DNA of 14,614 nucleotides from CAUZRD01 sp963582255 (GTDB lineage Bacteria > Pseudomonadota > Alphaproteobacteria > Rhizobiales > TMED25), in the NCBI GenBank assembly GCA_963582255.1, contig CAUZRD010000040.1, positions 1-14,614 on the forward strand, written 5' to 3'. Position numbers and translations under genes: made by a program. Position 1 is the stretch's first letter. Every line of letters starts with the position of its first letter. Shown here in pieces: positions 6,593 to 14,171 of this stretch. A model generated the notes under the pieces. It ran no database searches and was not told the DNA's origin. It worked only from the letters and a program-made list of their open reading frames with translations.

Positions 6593-7621
6593 ATGAAGTT
6601 TGGTCTTTTTGGCGGTGCAGCTGCTCGGCTTGGCAATCTTTCTTCCGAGCGAGATGTCTATACTGCCTTTACCAACTATGTCTGTGAGGCAGAGGAACTG
6701 GGTTTTAAGAGCTTCTTCATCGCTGAACACCATTTCAGTGGCATATCTCAGATTTCTGCCGTGCTTAATTATCTCTGCTTTCTCGCCGCACGTACAACTA
6801 CGATAAGATTGGGAACGGCGGTTAGTGTGTTGCCCTGGCACAATCCTGCCCTTCTGGTTGAGCAGGCTGCGACACTTGATGTTTTGTCAAATGGTAGGTT
6901 AGATCTAGGTCTAGGACGCGGGTATCGTTTAAGCGAATTTGAAGGTTTCTCAATCCCGTTCGATGAAGCCGGTGAGAGGTATGATGAATGTCTGGCATTC
7001 ATGAGGAAGGCGTGGTCTAGCAAAGAACGTTTTTCATTCCATGGAAAATATTGGAAATTTGATAATGTCGTGGTGGAGCCTGCTCCGGTGCAAACACCTC
7101 ATCCACCATTTTGGATAGGCGCAGGGAGTCCGCAAAGTCTACGTGCGGCGGCGAATGAAGATTTCAATCTGTTGTTAGATCAGATTGCTTCTCCAGATCT
7201 TATTGGCGAGCGAATAAGCATTTATAAGAAAGCCATTGAAGATGCAGGCGGGTACTATCATCCATGCCGCGTTGGCGTTACCCGCGCATTTCATCTGGCG
7301 TTGAATGCGAAAGAGCGCGAACTTGCTTATGAACACCGTGCTGCGTTTTTGTTAAAGGCAGCTGAATTGCAGCGTGATACCAAGAAAAATTCTAGTCTTG
7401 GCTTGCCGACATCGATGCACGAAATCCAAAAAGGAACTGAAATTGCCGCACTAATTGGTGATGTAGAGGAGATTATTCAACGTATCGGTAAGCTTAAGAG
7501 TTTGGGTGTTCATACGATCTTGATGATGGATGTTGGGCTATCCCATGAGGCTTTGCGAGTATTCTCAAACGAAATAATACCGGAGTTTTCCGAAGACAAT
7601 GATATTAAGGAATCGACTTAG
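6593..7621 (+). CDS. Luciferase-like (LLM) flavin-dependent monooxygenase
   Basis: This 342-residue protein of the bacterial luciferase superfamily (Pfam PF00296) is a TIM barrel using reduced FMN and oxygen, soluble in the cytoplasm. The N-terminus MKFGLFGG forms strand 1; AEHHF is at 44-48, as in LuxA-type members; LGTAVSVLPWHNPALLVEQAATLDVLSNGRLDLGLGRGY (about 77-115) is the conserved core; PFWIGAGSPQSLRAAA and the C-terminal LIGDVEEIIQRIGKLKSLGV segments are typical. The substrate is not readable from sequence: aldehydes, ketones, sulfur compounds or alkanes are all known in the superfamily. I chose ATG 6593 with GAGGG at 6583-6587; GTG 6581 would add four residues. It is the first gene of a same-strand set with the three valine-type genes, 105 nt before the dehydrogenase. 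A separate flavin reductase is not present nearby. Confidence 0.88.
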   Translation: MKFGLFGGAAARLGNLSSERDVYTAFTNYVCEAEELGFKSFFIAEHHFSGISQISAVLNYLCFLAARTTTIRLGTAVSVLPWHNPALLVEQAATLDVLSNGRLDLGLGRGYRLSEFEGFSIPFDEAGERYDECLAFMRKAWSSKERFSFHGKYWKFDNVVVEPAPVQTPHPPFWIGAGSPQSLRAAANEDFNLLLDQIASPDLIGERISIYKKAIEDAGGYYHPCRVGVTRAFHLALNAKERELAYEHRAAFLLKAAELQRDTKKNSSLGLPTSMHEIQKGTEIAALIGDVEEIIQRIGKLKSLGVHTILMMDVGLSHEALRVFSNEIIPEFSEDNDIKEST

Positions 7622-7726
7622 AGTGGCAGAGATCTCGACACTGTTGTGAGATAAAATTTATGATTGTCGCGATTAAATCCGGCTTACTGCATTCAGGAGC
7701 GTTAAGCAGGTGAGGGGGACATAACA

Positions 7727-8866
7727 ATGGATTTTGACCTCAGTGAGGAGCAGCATGCCATTAGTGGACTTGCTCAGGAATTTGCCACTAGGCGTATGCT
7801 GCCGCAGGCAGCGGAGTGGGATGAGAATAAGATATTTCCAGCAGATACGTTGCGTGAGGCTGCAGCGCTTGGGCTGGCTGGGATTTACTGCCGTGGTGAA
7901 TATGGCGGGTCCGATCTTGGGCGTCTTGACGCTGTGCTTATTTTTGAGGAACTGGCGCGCGCCTGTCCGTCCACCGCGGCTTATATTTCAATACACAATA
8001 TGGTCGGTTGGATGATTGATCAATTTGGTAAAGAGGAGCAGCGTCAACAACTTTTACCCAAACTGATGAGCATGGAGCATTTTGCTAGCTACTGTTTGAC
8101 AGAACCCGGCGCGGGTTCGGATGCAGCAAGTTTACGTGCTAGCGCAAATCGGGAGGGTGACCATTATATTATCAACGGTGAGAAGTCTTTTGTCTCAGGA
8201 GGGTCTATTTCAGATATTTATCTATGCATGCTGCGCACGGGCGGGGATGGCCCAAAGGGGATCAGTTGTATTGTAGTTGAGAAAGATGCTCCTGGATTGT
8301 CTTTCGGTGCCCTTGAACAAAAACTTGGGTGGAACAGTCAGCCAACTGCATCTGTCATTTTCGATGGTTGCAAGGTGCCGGTAGCCAATCTGATTGGCGC
8401 GGAGGGGGATGGATTTTCTATAGCTATGATGGGCCTTGATGGAGGGCGACTTAATATTGGGGCTTGTTCACTGGGCGGAGCCGGTGCTGCAATCGATTTA
8501 GCTAAATCCTATATGTTAGAGCGACGCCAGTTTGGGCGGAAACTATCAGAATTTCAGGCGCTGCAGTTTCGTCTGGCCAATATGGCGAGCGAGCTGGAGT
8601 CCGCAAGATTAATGGTTCACAAGGCTGCCTGGATGCTGGATCACGATAAATCAGGTTCACGTGCTGCTGTTGCGATGGCAAAACGGGTGGCAACGGATGC
8701 AGGTTTTTCTATCGTCAATGATGCGCTACAGCTTCATGGAGGGTATGGATATCTGAAGCCATACGGCGTTGAGAGGTACTTGCGTGATTTGCGAGTACAC
8801 CAAATTCTCGAAGGTACGAATGAAATCATGCAGGTCATCGTTGCGCGCGATCTTCTGCGCCAATAG
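7727..8866 (+). CDS. Acyl-CoA dehydrogenase, probably isobutyryl-CoA dehydrogenase
   Basis: This FAD enzyme converts acyl-CoA to 2-enoyl-CoA and passes electrons to ETF. It has 379 residues, the normal family length. Signatures seen are YCLTEPGAGSDAASL (122-136, flavin contact), GWNSQPTASVIFDGCKVP (201-218), QLHGGYGYLKPYGVERYLRD (335-354) and HQILEGTNEIMQ (358-369), where E362 is at the catalytic-base position of short-chain and isobutyryl-CoA enzymes. The specificity call leans on the two following genes, which act on 3-hydroxyisobutyryl-CoA and 3-hydroxyisobutyrate, and on resemblance to ACAD8-type proteins; a 2-methylbutyryl-CoA or other short branched substrate remains possible. ATG 7727 has an AGGGGG site (7713-7718). 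The next gene starts 15 nt after its stop. Confidence 0.9.
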   Translation: MDFDLSEEQHAISGLAQEFATRRMLPQAAEWDENKIFPADTLREAAALGLAGIYCRGEYGGSDLGRLDAVLIFEELARACPSTAAYISIHNMVGWMIDQFGKEEQRQQLLPKLMSMEHFASYCLTEPGAGSDAASLRASANREGDHYIINGEKSFVSGGSISDIYLCMLRTGGDGPKGISCIVVEKDAPGLSFGALEQKLGWNSQPTASVIFDGCKVPVANLIGAEGDGFSIAMMGLDGGRLNIGACSLGGAGAAIDLAKSYMLERRQFGRKLSEFQALQFRLANMASELESARLMVHKAAWMLDHDKSGSRAAVAMAKRVATDAGFSIVNDALQLHGGYGYLKPYGVERYLRDLRVHQILEGTNEIMQVIVARDLLRQ

Positions 8867-8881
8867 GCGGCTGCGGAGCGA

Positions 8882-9943
8882 ATGATACAAGACATTGTTT
8901 TTGATCAGCGAGGTGGGCTTGGTTTGATCACCATAAACAAGCCAGGTTCACTGAATGCGATGAATCTTGTGATGATCGAATCGGTAACGGCTAAGCTTGG
9001 CCGTTGGACGAAAGATGAAGATATTCATGCGGTGCTGCTGCAGGGCGCGGGAGATCGTGCGTTTTGTGCCGGCGGTGATATTCGCGATCTTTATTTTCAG
9101 AAAGGTACTGATTTCGGCCGACGCTACTATCTGGCTGAATATTGTCTTGATATAGCGATCAAGCGTTTTCCAAAGCCATTCTTGGTGATTATGGATGGTG
9201 TGACTATGGGTGGAGGTGTGGGACTTTCTGTTTATGCTTCTTTTCGCATAGCGACTGAGCGGACGCAGTTTGCTATGCCGGAGACTGGCATTGGGCTGTT
9301 CCCAGATGTTGGTGCTAGCTGGTTTCTCAATCAGTGTCCGGGTGAGCTTGGCATGATGCTTGCCCTTACCGGAATGAGCCTGAACGCAGCTGATACTCTT
9401 TATGCCGGGATTGCAGACCATTATGTTTTAAGTTCATCTGTGGCTAGGTTGATCGACGATCTGACTAGTGTACCAAAGCTTGAGCCAGCTGGGATCTATG
9501 AGATTGTTCGAGCACATGAGTCTGATTGTGGTCCATCGATGTTGGCAAAACGTCAGCTAGAAATTGATCGTCAGTATTCAGCAGAATCACTGGAAGATAT
9601 AATTTTTAGTTTGATGGAAGAGCGCAGTGACTGGGCTAAGGTACAACTTAATACCTTGTCACAGATGTCACCAACTAGCCTCGGTGTAACATTTCGCCAG
9701 ATGCACGAGGGCAAGGCACATCAGTGCATGGAGAATGCAATAGCTGTTGAATACCGGCTGGCGGTTCGTTTCTACGAGGGACATGATTTCTTTGAAGGGG
9801 TGCGTGCGGCGGTGATAGACAAGGACCGTTCGCCAAAATGGCAACCAGCTCATATTAGAGATTTGAGTGAAGCGGATATAAATACCTATTTTTGCCCTTT
9901 AGATGATGAACCAAATTTTTATATAGACCTTGAATCCACCTGA
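8882..9943 (+). CDS. 3-hydroxyisobutyryl-CoA hydrolase
   Basis: This crotonase-fold thioesterase of valine catabolism releases 3-hydroxyisobutyrate from its CoA ester. It has 353 residues, longer than ordinary enoyl-CoA hydratases (about 260) and typical for HIBCH. The oxyanion hole is given by FCAGGDIRDL (61-70) and MDGVTMGGGVGLS (104-116). The hydrolase signature MPETGIGLFPDVGASWFL (132-149) places the catalytic Glu134 and Asp142, which distinguishes it from hydratases, and a C-terminal FxEGVRAAVIDKDRSPKW segment is also diagnostic. It is fully in frame with no breaks. Spacing of 15 nt to the gene on each side indicates one operon with the acyl-CoA dehydrogenase and the dehydrogenase that uses its product. 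Confidence 0.93.
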   Translation: MIQDIVFDQRGGLGLITINKPGSLNAMNLVMIESVTAKLGRWTKDEDIHAVLLQGAGDRAFCAGGDIRDLYFQKGTDFGRRYYLAEYCLDIAIKRFPKPFLVIMDGVTMGGGVGLSVYASFRIATERTQFAMPETGIGLFPDVGASWFLNQCPGELGMMLALTGMSLNAADTLYAGIADHYVLSSSVARLIDDLTSVPKLEPAGIYEIVRAHESDCGPSMLAKRQLEIDRQYSAESLEDIIFSLMEERSDWAKVQLNTLSQMSPTSLGVTFRQMHEGKAHQCMENAIAVEYRLAVRFYEGHDFFEGVRAAVIDKDRSPKWQPAHIRDLSEADINTYFCPLDDEPNFYIDLEST

Positions 9944-9958
9944 ATTTTGGAGAGAAAT

Positions 9959-10840
9959 ATGACTACGATCGGGTTTATAGGACTTGGAAATATGGGTAGA
10001 CCAATGGTCGCCAATCTGATCAAGGCTGGCCATGAGGTTCGGTCATTCGACATTCTTGCTGATGCAAGAAACCGGGCAGAAGAATTAGGTGCGACAATCG
10101 CTATAAACGCGGCCGAAGCCGTCTTAGAGTGTGATGTGGCGATCACCATGCTGCCGGCAGGGCAGGATGTGCGCGACGTTTATATTGATCATATCATTGA
10201 TCATGTGCAAGTCGGCACATTGCTGATTGATTCCTCAACAATTGATGTTGAGACCGCCCGTGAGGTAATTAGAAAGGCGGACGAGCGTGGCTTGATGATG
10301 ATAGATGCTCCGGTCTCTGGTGGCATTGTCGGTGCTGAAGCCGGGTCTCTTACATTCATGTGTGGTGGAGCTAAGGAGGCGTTTGATAAGGCAAAGCCCA
10401 TATTGGAGACAATGGGAAAGAATATCTTTCATGCGGGTGATTCCGGCGCGGGACAAGCGGTCAAAGCATGTAACAACTTGATGCTGGCCATCCAGATGAT
10501 TTCAGTTTGCGAGGGATTTTCTCTCGCAAAAAAGCTTGATCTGGATGTTCAGAGATTGTTTGATATTGTCTCTACAGCGACCAGTCAATGCTGGTCGCTG
10601 ACGAGCTATTGTCCGGTTCCTGGGCCGGTTTCGACTTCGCCGGCTAATCGGGATTATGCTGCTGGATTTACCGTCGCAATGATGCTGAAAGATCTTAAGA
10701 TAGCGCAGGAGGCCGCGAAGTTGAGCGGCGCACATATACCGCTAGGAACACTGGCAACCGAAATTTATGAGACGTTTGCTGAAGATGGAGGAGATAGGCT
10801 CGACTTCTCGGCTATTTACCGGCAAATTGGTGGGAGCTGA
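9959..10840 (+). CDS. mmsB: 3-hydroxyisobutyrate dehydrogenase
   Basis: This cytoplasmic NAD-dependent beta-hydroxyacid dehydrogenase oxidises 3-hydroxyisobutyrate to methylmalonate semialdehyde, the step after the preceding hydrolase. It has 293 residues, the usual size. The Rossmann motif GFIGLGNMGRPMVANL is at 5-20, with Asp31 at the end of strand 2 (SFDILAD) suggesting NAD. The substrate motif DAPVSGGIVGAEAGSLTFMCGG is at 116-137. GAGQAVKACNN holds catalytic Lys169 and Asn173. The C-terminal KDLKIAQEAA is also family-typical. The ATG at 9959 follows GGAGAG (9949-9954), 4 nt away. The enzyme that normally follows, methylmalonate-semialdehyde dehydrogenase (mmsA), is not adjacent here. A strong dyad stands 38 nt after the stop. 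Confidence 0.94.
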   Translation: MTTIGFIGLGNMGRPMVANLIKAGHEVRSFDILADARNRAEELGATIAINAAEAVLECDVAITMLPAGQDVRDVYIDHIIDHVQVGTLLIDSSTIDVETAREVIRKADERGLMMIDAPVSGGIVGAEAGSLTFMCGGAKEAFDKAKPILETMGKNIFHAGDSGAGQAVKACNNLMLAIQMISVCEGFSLAKKLDLDVQRLFDIVSTATSQCWSLTSYCPVPGPVSTSPANRDYAAGFTVAMMLKDLKIAQEAAKLSGAHIPLGTLATEIYETFAEDGGDRLDFSAIYRQIGGS

Positions 10841-10878
10841 AAGGCTCTTGGTCATTGTTATGGAACACCAGTAGAAAT

Positions 10879-10912
10879 ATGCAAAGGTTGAGTGTAGATC
10901 CTTCCTTTGCAT
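10879..10912. terminator. Perfect 9-bp dyad between convergent genes, bidirectional terminator candidate
   Basis: ATGCAAAGG (10879-10887) pairs without mismatch with CCTTTGCAT (10904-10912) around a 16-nt loop. It is followed by GGTTTTG on the + strand and ATTTCT on the - strand, so T-tracts are short. It lies between the stop of the valine-type operon (10840) and that of the convergent hydrolase (10933), where a two-way terminator is expected. Confidence 0.6.
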
Positions 10913-10932
10913 GGTTTTGATCCGGTTAATGA

Positions 10933-12153
10933 CTAGAAGTAGGCCTCATCTGGTTTGATTGGCGGGGTCCATTCGCACCGTCCAAACGGGCCATCTCCGT
11001 TATCTTTTACATAGGTGATGCGGGTTTTGTTGGTCTTGCCGTTAACGAGGGCCCGCTGCAACCAGTCGATGATATAATGATGGCAATCTAGACCGCCGAG
11101 ATTTGGAATATTCCAAAGCGGATGGAATTGATTTTCGATAACCCACATTTCCTTGTTGCTAGTCAAATCACTAAAGGCGCGCACGGCATCTTCCAGAGGG
11201 CAGAGTGGGTCGAATTCACCGGTTGCCAAAAGTGTAGGGCAGGTAATTTTGTCAAGGTAACCGTCGACCGTCATTTCCCGGACCATTGCATCGAAAGTAA
11301 CCTCATCGTCGGTCAGGCCAGCCATATACATGAACTGTTGTTTGAAGCGAGGTGATGACTGAGTGAAGATCGTATTGTTAGGATAAAAACAAGCCACACC
11401 ACTGGCGAGTGCCGCGGCACGGTGGTCATAGCTTGCGAGTCTCAACGACCAGTAGCTACCCATTGAAATGCCATAAACGCCTATTCGGTCGTTATCGATT
11501 TCCGGGCGGGTTTGAAGATAATCCATAACTGCCGAACCGGCGCGCTCATAGGCATTTCCAACAGCACGGATTTTCTGGATGTTAGAATTGCCTTGGCCTG
11601 GACCATCCATGGAGATAATATGCATGCCTCGGTCGATCGCGGGATTGCCGACAGCTTTTGGGAAAGCCTCTTTTGTCTGATCCATTCCAGGCACATAAAT
11701 GATACAAGGAGCCTTTCTCCTATCGGGCAACAAATGCAAAAGACAGGAGATTGTCTTACCGTCATCAAAGGGTACTTCTACGCGTTCAATAGGATAGGAT
11801 GAAACTTCGCTGCGCCGATCGACCATCTCATTAAGCTTATGGCATAGTTCTATTTTTATGGGATTATCGTCATAAAAAATTGGATGCTGCGCCATGCGAT
11901 AACCTTCAACAGCATGATCGTAATGGGCGCTGGCAGTTGAGTTGAAGCCCTGTGTTTGTGCTTGTTTTCCGAGCGCTTCGTCATGCTCGGCCTTCTCACT
12001 CCACATTTTAGGCAGCATGCGGTAGTTGTGGGCGCGCTTAGGTGTTTCCCAATCATCACGCTCAAAATTCTGCACACGGCCACGCATATTGAGAGCAAGA
12101 TCGAGCATCCATTGTTGATTATCGCGGTCAGTGCGTAGTTTACGAATTGCCAT
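10933..12153 (-). CDS. Alpha/beta hydrolase with N-terminal helical domain (FrsA / 2,6-dihydroxypseudooxynicotine hydrolase-like)
   Basis: This 406-residue soluble serine hydrolase has about 125 N-terminal residues that are mostly helical and polar, probably a cap or extra domain, followed by a classic alpha/beta hydrolase core. The core starts at VEVPFDDGKTISCLLHLLP (125-143); VPGMDQTKE (154-162) is the oxyanion region, SMDGPGQGNS (181-190) a conserved loop, GISMGSYW (228-235) sets nucleophile Ser230, TGEFDPLCP (311-319) Asp315 and NQFHPLWN (341-348) His344. The layout resembles FrsA and 2,6-dihydroxypseudooxynicotine hydrolase, a C-C bond hydrolase; that is a fold-level likeness, and an ester or peptide substrate is equally possible. 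ATG at 12151-12153 has GGGGAGA 5 nt ahead. It is convergent with the valine-type operon and divergent from the small ORF and SDR. Confidence 0.82.
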   Translation of the reverse strand: MAIRKLRTDRDNQQWMLDLALNMRGRVQNFERDDWETPKRAHNYRMLPKMWSEKAEHDEALGKQAQTQGFNSTASAHYDHAVEGYRMAQHPIFYDDNPIKIELCHKLNEMVDRRSEVSSYPIERVEVPFDDGKTISCLLHLLPDRRKAPCIIYVPGMDQTKEAFPKAVGNPAIDRGMHIISMDGPGQGNSNIQKIRAVGNAYERAGSAVMDYLQTRPEIDNDRIGVYGISMGSYWSLRLASYDHRAAALASGVACFYPNNTIFTQSSPRFKQQFMYMAGLTDDEVTFDAMVREMTVDGYLDKITCPTLLATGEFDPLCPLEDAVRAFSDLTSNKEMWVIENQFHPLWNIPNLGGLDCHHYIIDWLQRALVNGKTNKTRITYVKDNGDGPFGRCEWTPPIKPDEAYF

Positions 12154-12257
12154 GGCATTCTCCCCGTTTTGATTTAATGAAAATTAGAGAGGCCTTGTTC
12201 ATCTTGGCGAGGTTTGAATTTGCCTTATCTAGTTTTATTATACAGGAGGATGATACG

Positions 12258-12350
12258 ATGACTGTACTATTCTATAAAGGTAGAGTGCGGTCGGGATCTT
12301 TATTCGCGGGTATAACAGGTTCTTACAATGCGGAAGCAGTGGGGGTGTAA
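12258..12350 (+). CDS. Small ORF of 30 residues overlapping the SDR start (possible leader peptide)
   Basis: An AGGAGGA ribosome-binding site (12244-12250) stands 7 nt before ATG 12258. The frame runs to TAA at 12348-12350, which overlaps the ATG of the SDR by one base (TAATG). The peptide begins MTVLFYKGRVRSGSLF and ends NAEAVGV; it is slightly basic, without a signal peptide or transmembrane helix. I recognise no family. The site is the best Shine-Dalgarno sequence in this part of the window and the stop-start overlap implies translational coupling. It is either a small protein, a leader that sets SDR expression, or chance. TTGAAT (12214-12219) and TATTAT (12236-12241) with a 16-nt spacer could be a promoter, but the implied start near 12248 would fall in the ribosome-binding site. 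Confidence 0.45.
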   Translation: MTVLFYKGRVRSGSLFAGITGSYNAEAVGV

Positions 12351-13144
12351 TGGCGAATATAGATGACATCGCGGTTGATGCGTTGTTCCGGATTGATAGC
12401 GATATTGCATTTGTTACTGGTGCTGGAGCTGGACTTGGAAGGATTGCCGCACTTGCGTTAGCAGCAGCCGGAGCTTCTGTTGCGGTTAGTGATATCCATG
12501 ACGATAGAGCTCAGCAAGTAGCAGATGAAATTAATGACTTTGGTGGCACAGCTCGTGGTTATCAACTCGATGCTGGTGACCCGGCCGGCATCGAAAGAGT
12601 AATTAATCAGGTGATATCTGATTTTGGTGGGCTTCAAATTCTTATCAACAATGCAGGTATCACCCGGCAAGGGCGTAGCGAGTCTCTTCACGATGATGAT
12701 TGGGATAAGGTGATCGGCGTTAATATGACCGGCCCGTTTTTGTGTGCGAGGGCGGCCGCCGCTTATATGCTGAAAGCAGGCGAGGGACGCATTATCTCGA
12801 TCGCTTCGATAATGGGTATGCGTGGAAATGCCATCTTTCCCCATCTTGCCTATCAGGCAAGTAAGGGAGGATTGATCAACATGACTCGGGCTTTGGCGGT
12901 CGAGTGGGGCGGGCGGGGCATTCGGGTAAATGCCATTGCCCCAACATTCTTTAAGACGGAGCTAAGCGCTGATATGCGCAAGTGCAAGCCAGAAGTATTT
13001 GAGAAGGTTAATCAGCGTACACCGATGGGACGGCAGGGCGAACCGGAAGAGATTGCTGGTGCTATCATGTTTCTGGCAGGTAAGGCTTCGTCAATGGTCA
13101 ATGGGCACATCCTTGCTGTCGATGGTGGTTGGCTGGCGGCGTAA
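12350..13144 (+). CDS. SDR family NAD-dependent oxidoreductase
   Basis: This is a classical short-chain dehydrogenase/reductase of 264 residues. Cofactor motif TGAGAGLG is at 23-30; Asp48 ending strand 2 (AVSDIHD) favours NAD; INNAGIT is at 99-105, Asn125 in GVNMTGPF, Ser153 in SIASIMG, and Tyr168 and Lys172 in AYQASKGG, so the catalytic set is complete. The C-terminal VDGGWLAA is usual. It has about 15 residues before the first strand. It probably oxidises a secondary alcohol or a 3-hydroxy-acyl or sugar-type substrate; the sequence does not settle which. The ATG at 12350 overlaps the stop of the small ORF and has GGGGG at 12341-12345. It converges on the other SDR, with 31 nt between stops and no visible terminator. 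Confidence 0.92.
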   Translation: MANIDDIAVDALFRIDSDIAFVTGAGAGLGRIAALALAAAGASVAVSDIHDDRAQQVADEINDFGGTARGYQLDAGDPAGIERVINQVISDFGGLQILINNAGITRQGRSESLHDDDWDKVIGVNMTGPFLCARAAAAYMLKAGEGRIISIASIMGMRGNAIFPHLAYQASKGGLINMTRALAVEWGGRGIRVNAIAPTFFKTELSADMRKCKPEVFEKVNQRTPMGRQGEPEEIAGAIMFLAGKASSMVNGHILAVDGGWLAA

Positions 13145-13175
13145 GAAAAGAAGAGGTGCTGCATACTGTTAGGGT

Positions 13176-14003
13176 TTAGGCAGAAAAATCTTCTGGTTCG
13201 TATTCTTCCAGAGGCTGGCGCACTAGGGGGCACGTTCCTCCACTGACGAAAATCTCCTGACCTGTCGTGTAAGAGGCCATATCGCTGGCCAGAAAAAGGC
13301 AGGCATTTGCTACCTCTTGCGGAGTACCAAGTCGGGCCATTGGAATGCGTAATTTACGCTCTGAAAAGCCATCGTCGATGCCCGGATACCAGTCTGGCCT
13401 GGGGCGAATTGTATCGATCATACCTGGTACTAGCGTGTTCACGGTAACGCCAAAGCGCGCAGTTTCTGAGGCAAGGGCTCGCGATAATCCAACTATACCC
13501 ATTTTAGTTGAGACGCCATGAGCGCGGTGGGCCTTGCCCTGATAACCATCGCTACCGCCTATATTGATGATACGTCCCCAGCCATTTCGGACCATGTACG
13601 GCAATGCGGTCTGGGCCAGAAAAAAAGGTGCTTTGAGATTGATGGCGAACACGTCGTCCCACTCTTTAATCGAAATATTAGCGATTTTGGTATTGGGACG
13701 AGTAGCTGCGTTGTTAACTAGGATATCTATGCCCTGATAGCGCACCTCGATCTGGGTGATTATATCTTGCAGGCGTGCCACATCACGCAAGTCAGCTCGA
13801 TAGATCGACGAGTTTACACCAAATTCCCGTGCTTCCTCGCAGACCTTTGATGCGGCCTCTTCATCGCTGTTGAAAATGATCATTGGATGAACACCAACAC
13901 TGGCGAGTGTCAACGCGATGGCGCGACCTATATTGCGATTACCCCCGGTCACCAACGCTACTTTTCCCGATATACCAAATTTATCACCTTCGTTGGCTGT
14001 CAT
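13176..14003 (-). CDS. SDR family protein lacking the catalytic tyrosine
   Basis: This 275-residue SDR-fold protein has cofactor motif TGGNRNIG (19-26) and a strand-2 end (IIFNSD) without Asp, which leans towards NADP. NNAA is at 97-100, Asn121 in AINLKAPFF and Ser151 in NIGGSDG. The usual YxxxK reads GVSTK (163-167): Lys167 is present but Gly163 (codon 13515-13517) replaces the tyrosine. I re-read the codons and there is no frameshift. Activity may therefore be altered or rely on another residue (His162, Tyr154 and His159 are near), or the protein may bind ligand without turnover. SDRs with a similar Tyr loss exist. An extra C-terminal tail (EEYEPEDFSA) follows the core. ATG at 14001-14003 has AAAGGT 9 nt ahead. 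It is divergent from the chromate-transporter gene. Confidence 0.88.
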   Translation of the reverse strand: MTANEGDKFGISGKVALVTGGNRNIGRAIALTLASVGVHPMIIFNSDEEAASKVCEEAREFGVNSSIYRADLRDVARLQDIITQIEVRYQGIDILVNNAATRPNTKIANISIKEWDDVFAINLKAPFFLAQTALPYMVRNGWGRIINIGGSDGYQGKAHRAHGVSTKMGIVGLSRALASETARFGVTVNTLVPGMIDTIRPRPDWYPGIDDGFSERKLRIPMARLGTPQEVANACLFLASDMASYTTGQEIFVSGGTCPLVRQPLEEYEPEDFSA

Positions 14004-14085
14004 CGTCGTGTACCTTTCAAATGGGAATAGAATTAGACTGTGTATTGGAGCAATGTTGGCTATTTAAGCGGCATCATGCAAGAAC

Positions 14086-14112
14086 ATGCCCGCCGTCTGC
14101 TGGCGTGGGCAT
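14086..14112. promoter_or_regulatory. Interrupted inverted repeat between divergent SDR and ChrA genes
   Basis: ATGCCC (14086-14091) pairs with GGGCAT (14107-14112); the inner GCC and GGC add three pairs with a 2-nt bulge. It lies in the 168-nt divergent spacer, 60 nt before the chrA start, and may be an operator or an RNA stem in the chrA leader. Confidence 0.28.
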
Positions 14113-14171
14113 ACAATATTGCACGGGTATCAGAGGTTTTGCAGGCCAAGCCATGCTTTCAAGTTGGATGA

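Noticed and set aside
8948..9421. A 157-codon frame on the - strand inside the hydrolase gene
   Set aside because: It is a shadow of the well-supported 3-hydroxyisobutyryl-CoA hydrolase on the other strand.
12147..12257. Longer form of the small ORF starting at 12147
   Set aside because: This start overlaps the beginning of the divergent hydrolase and lacks a ribosome-binding site, unlike the ATG at 12258.
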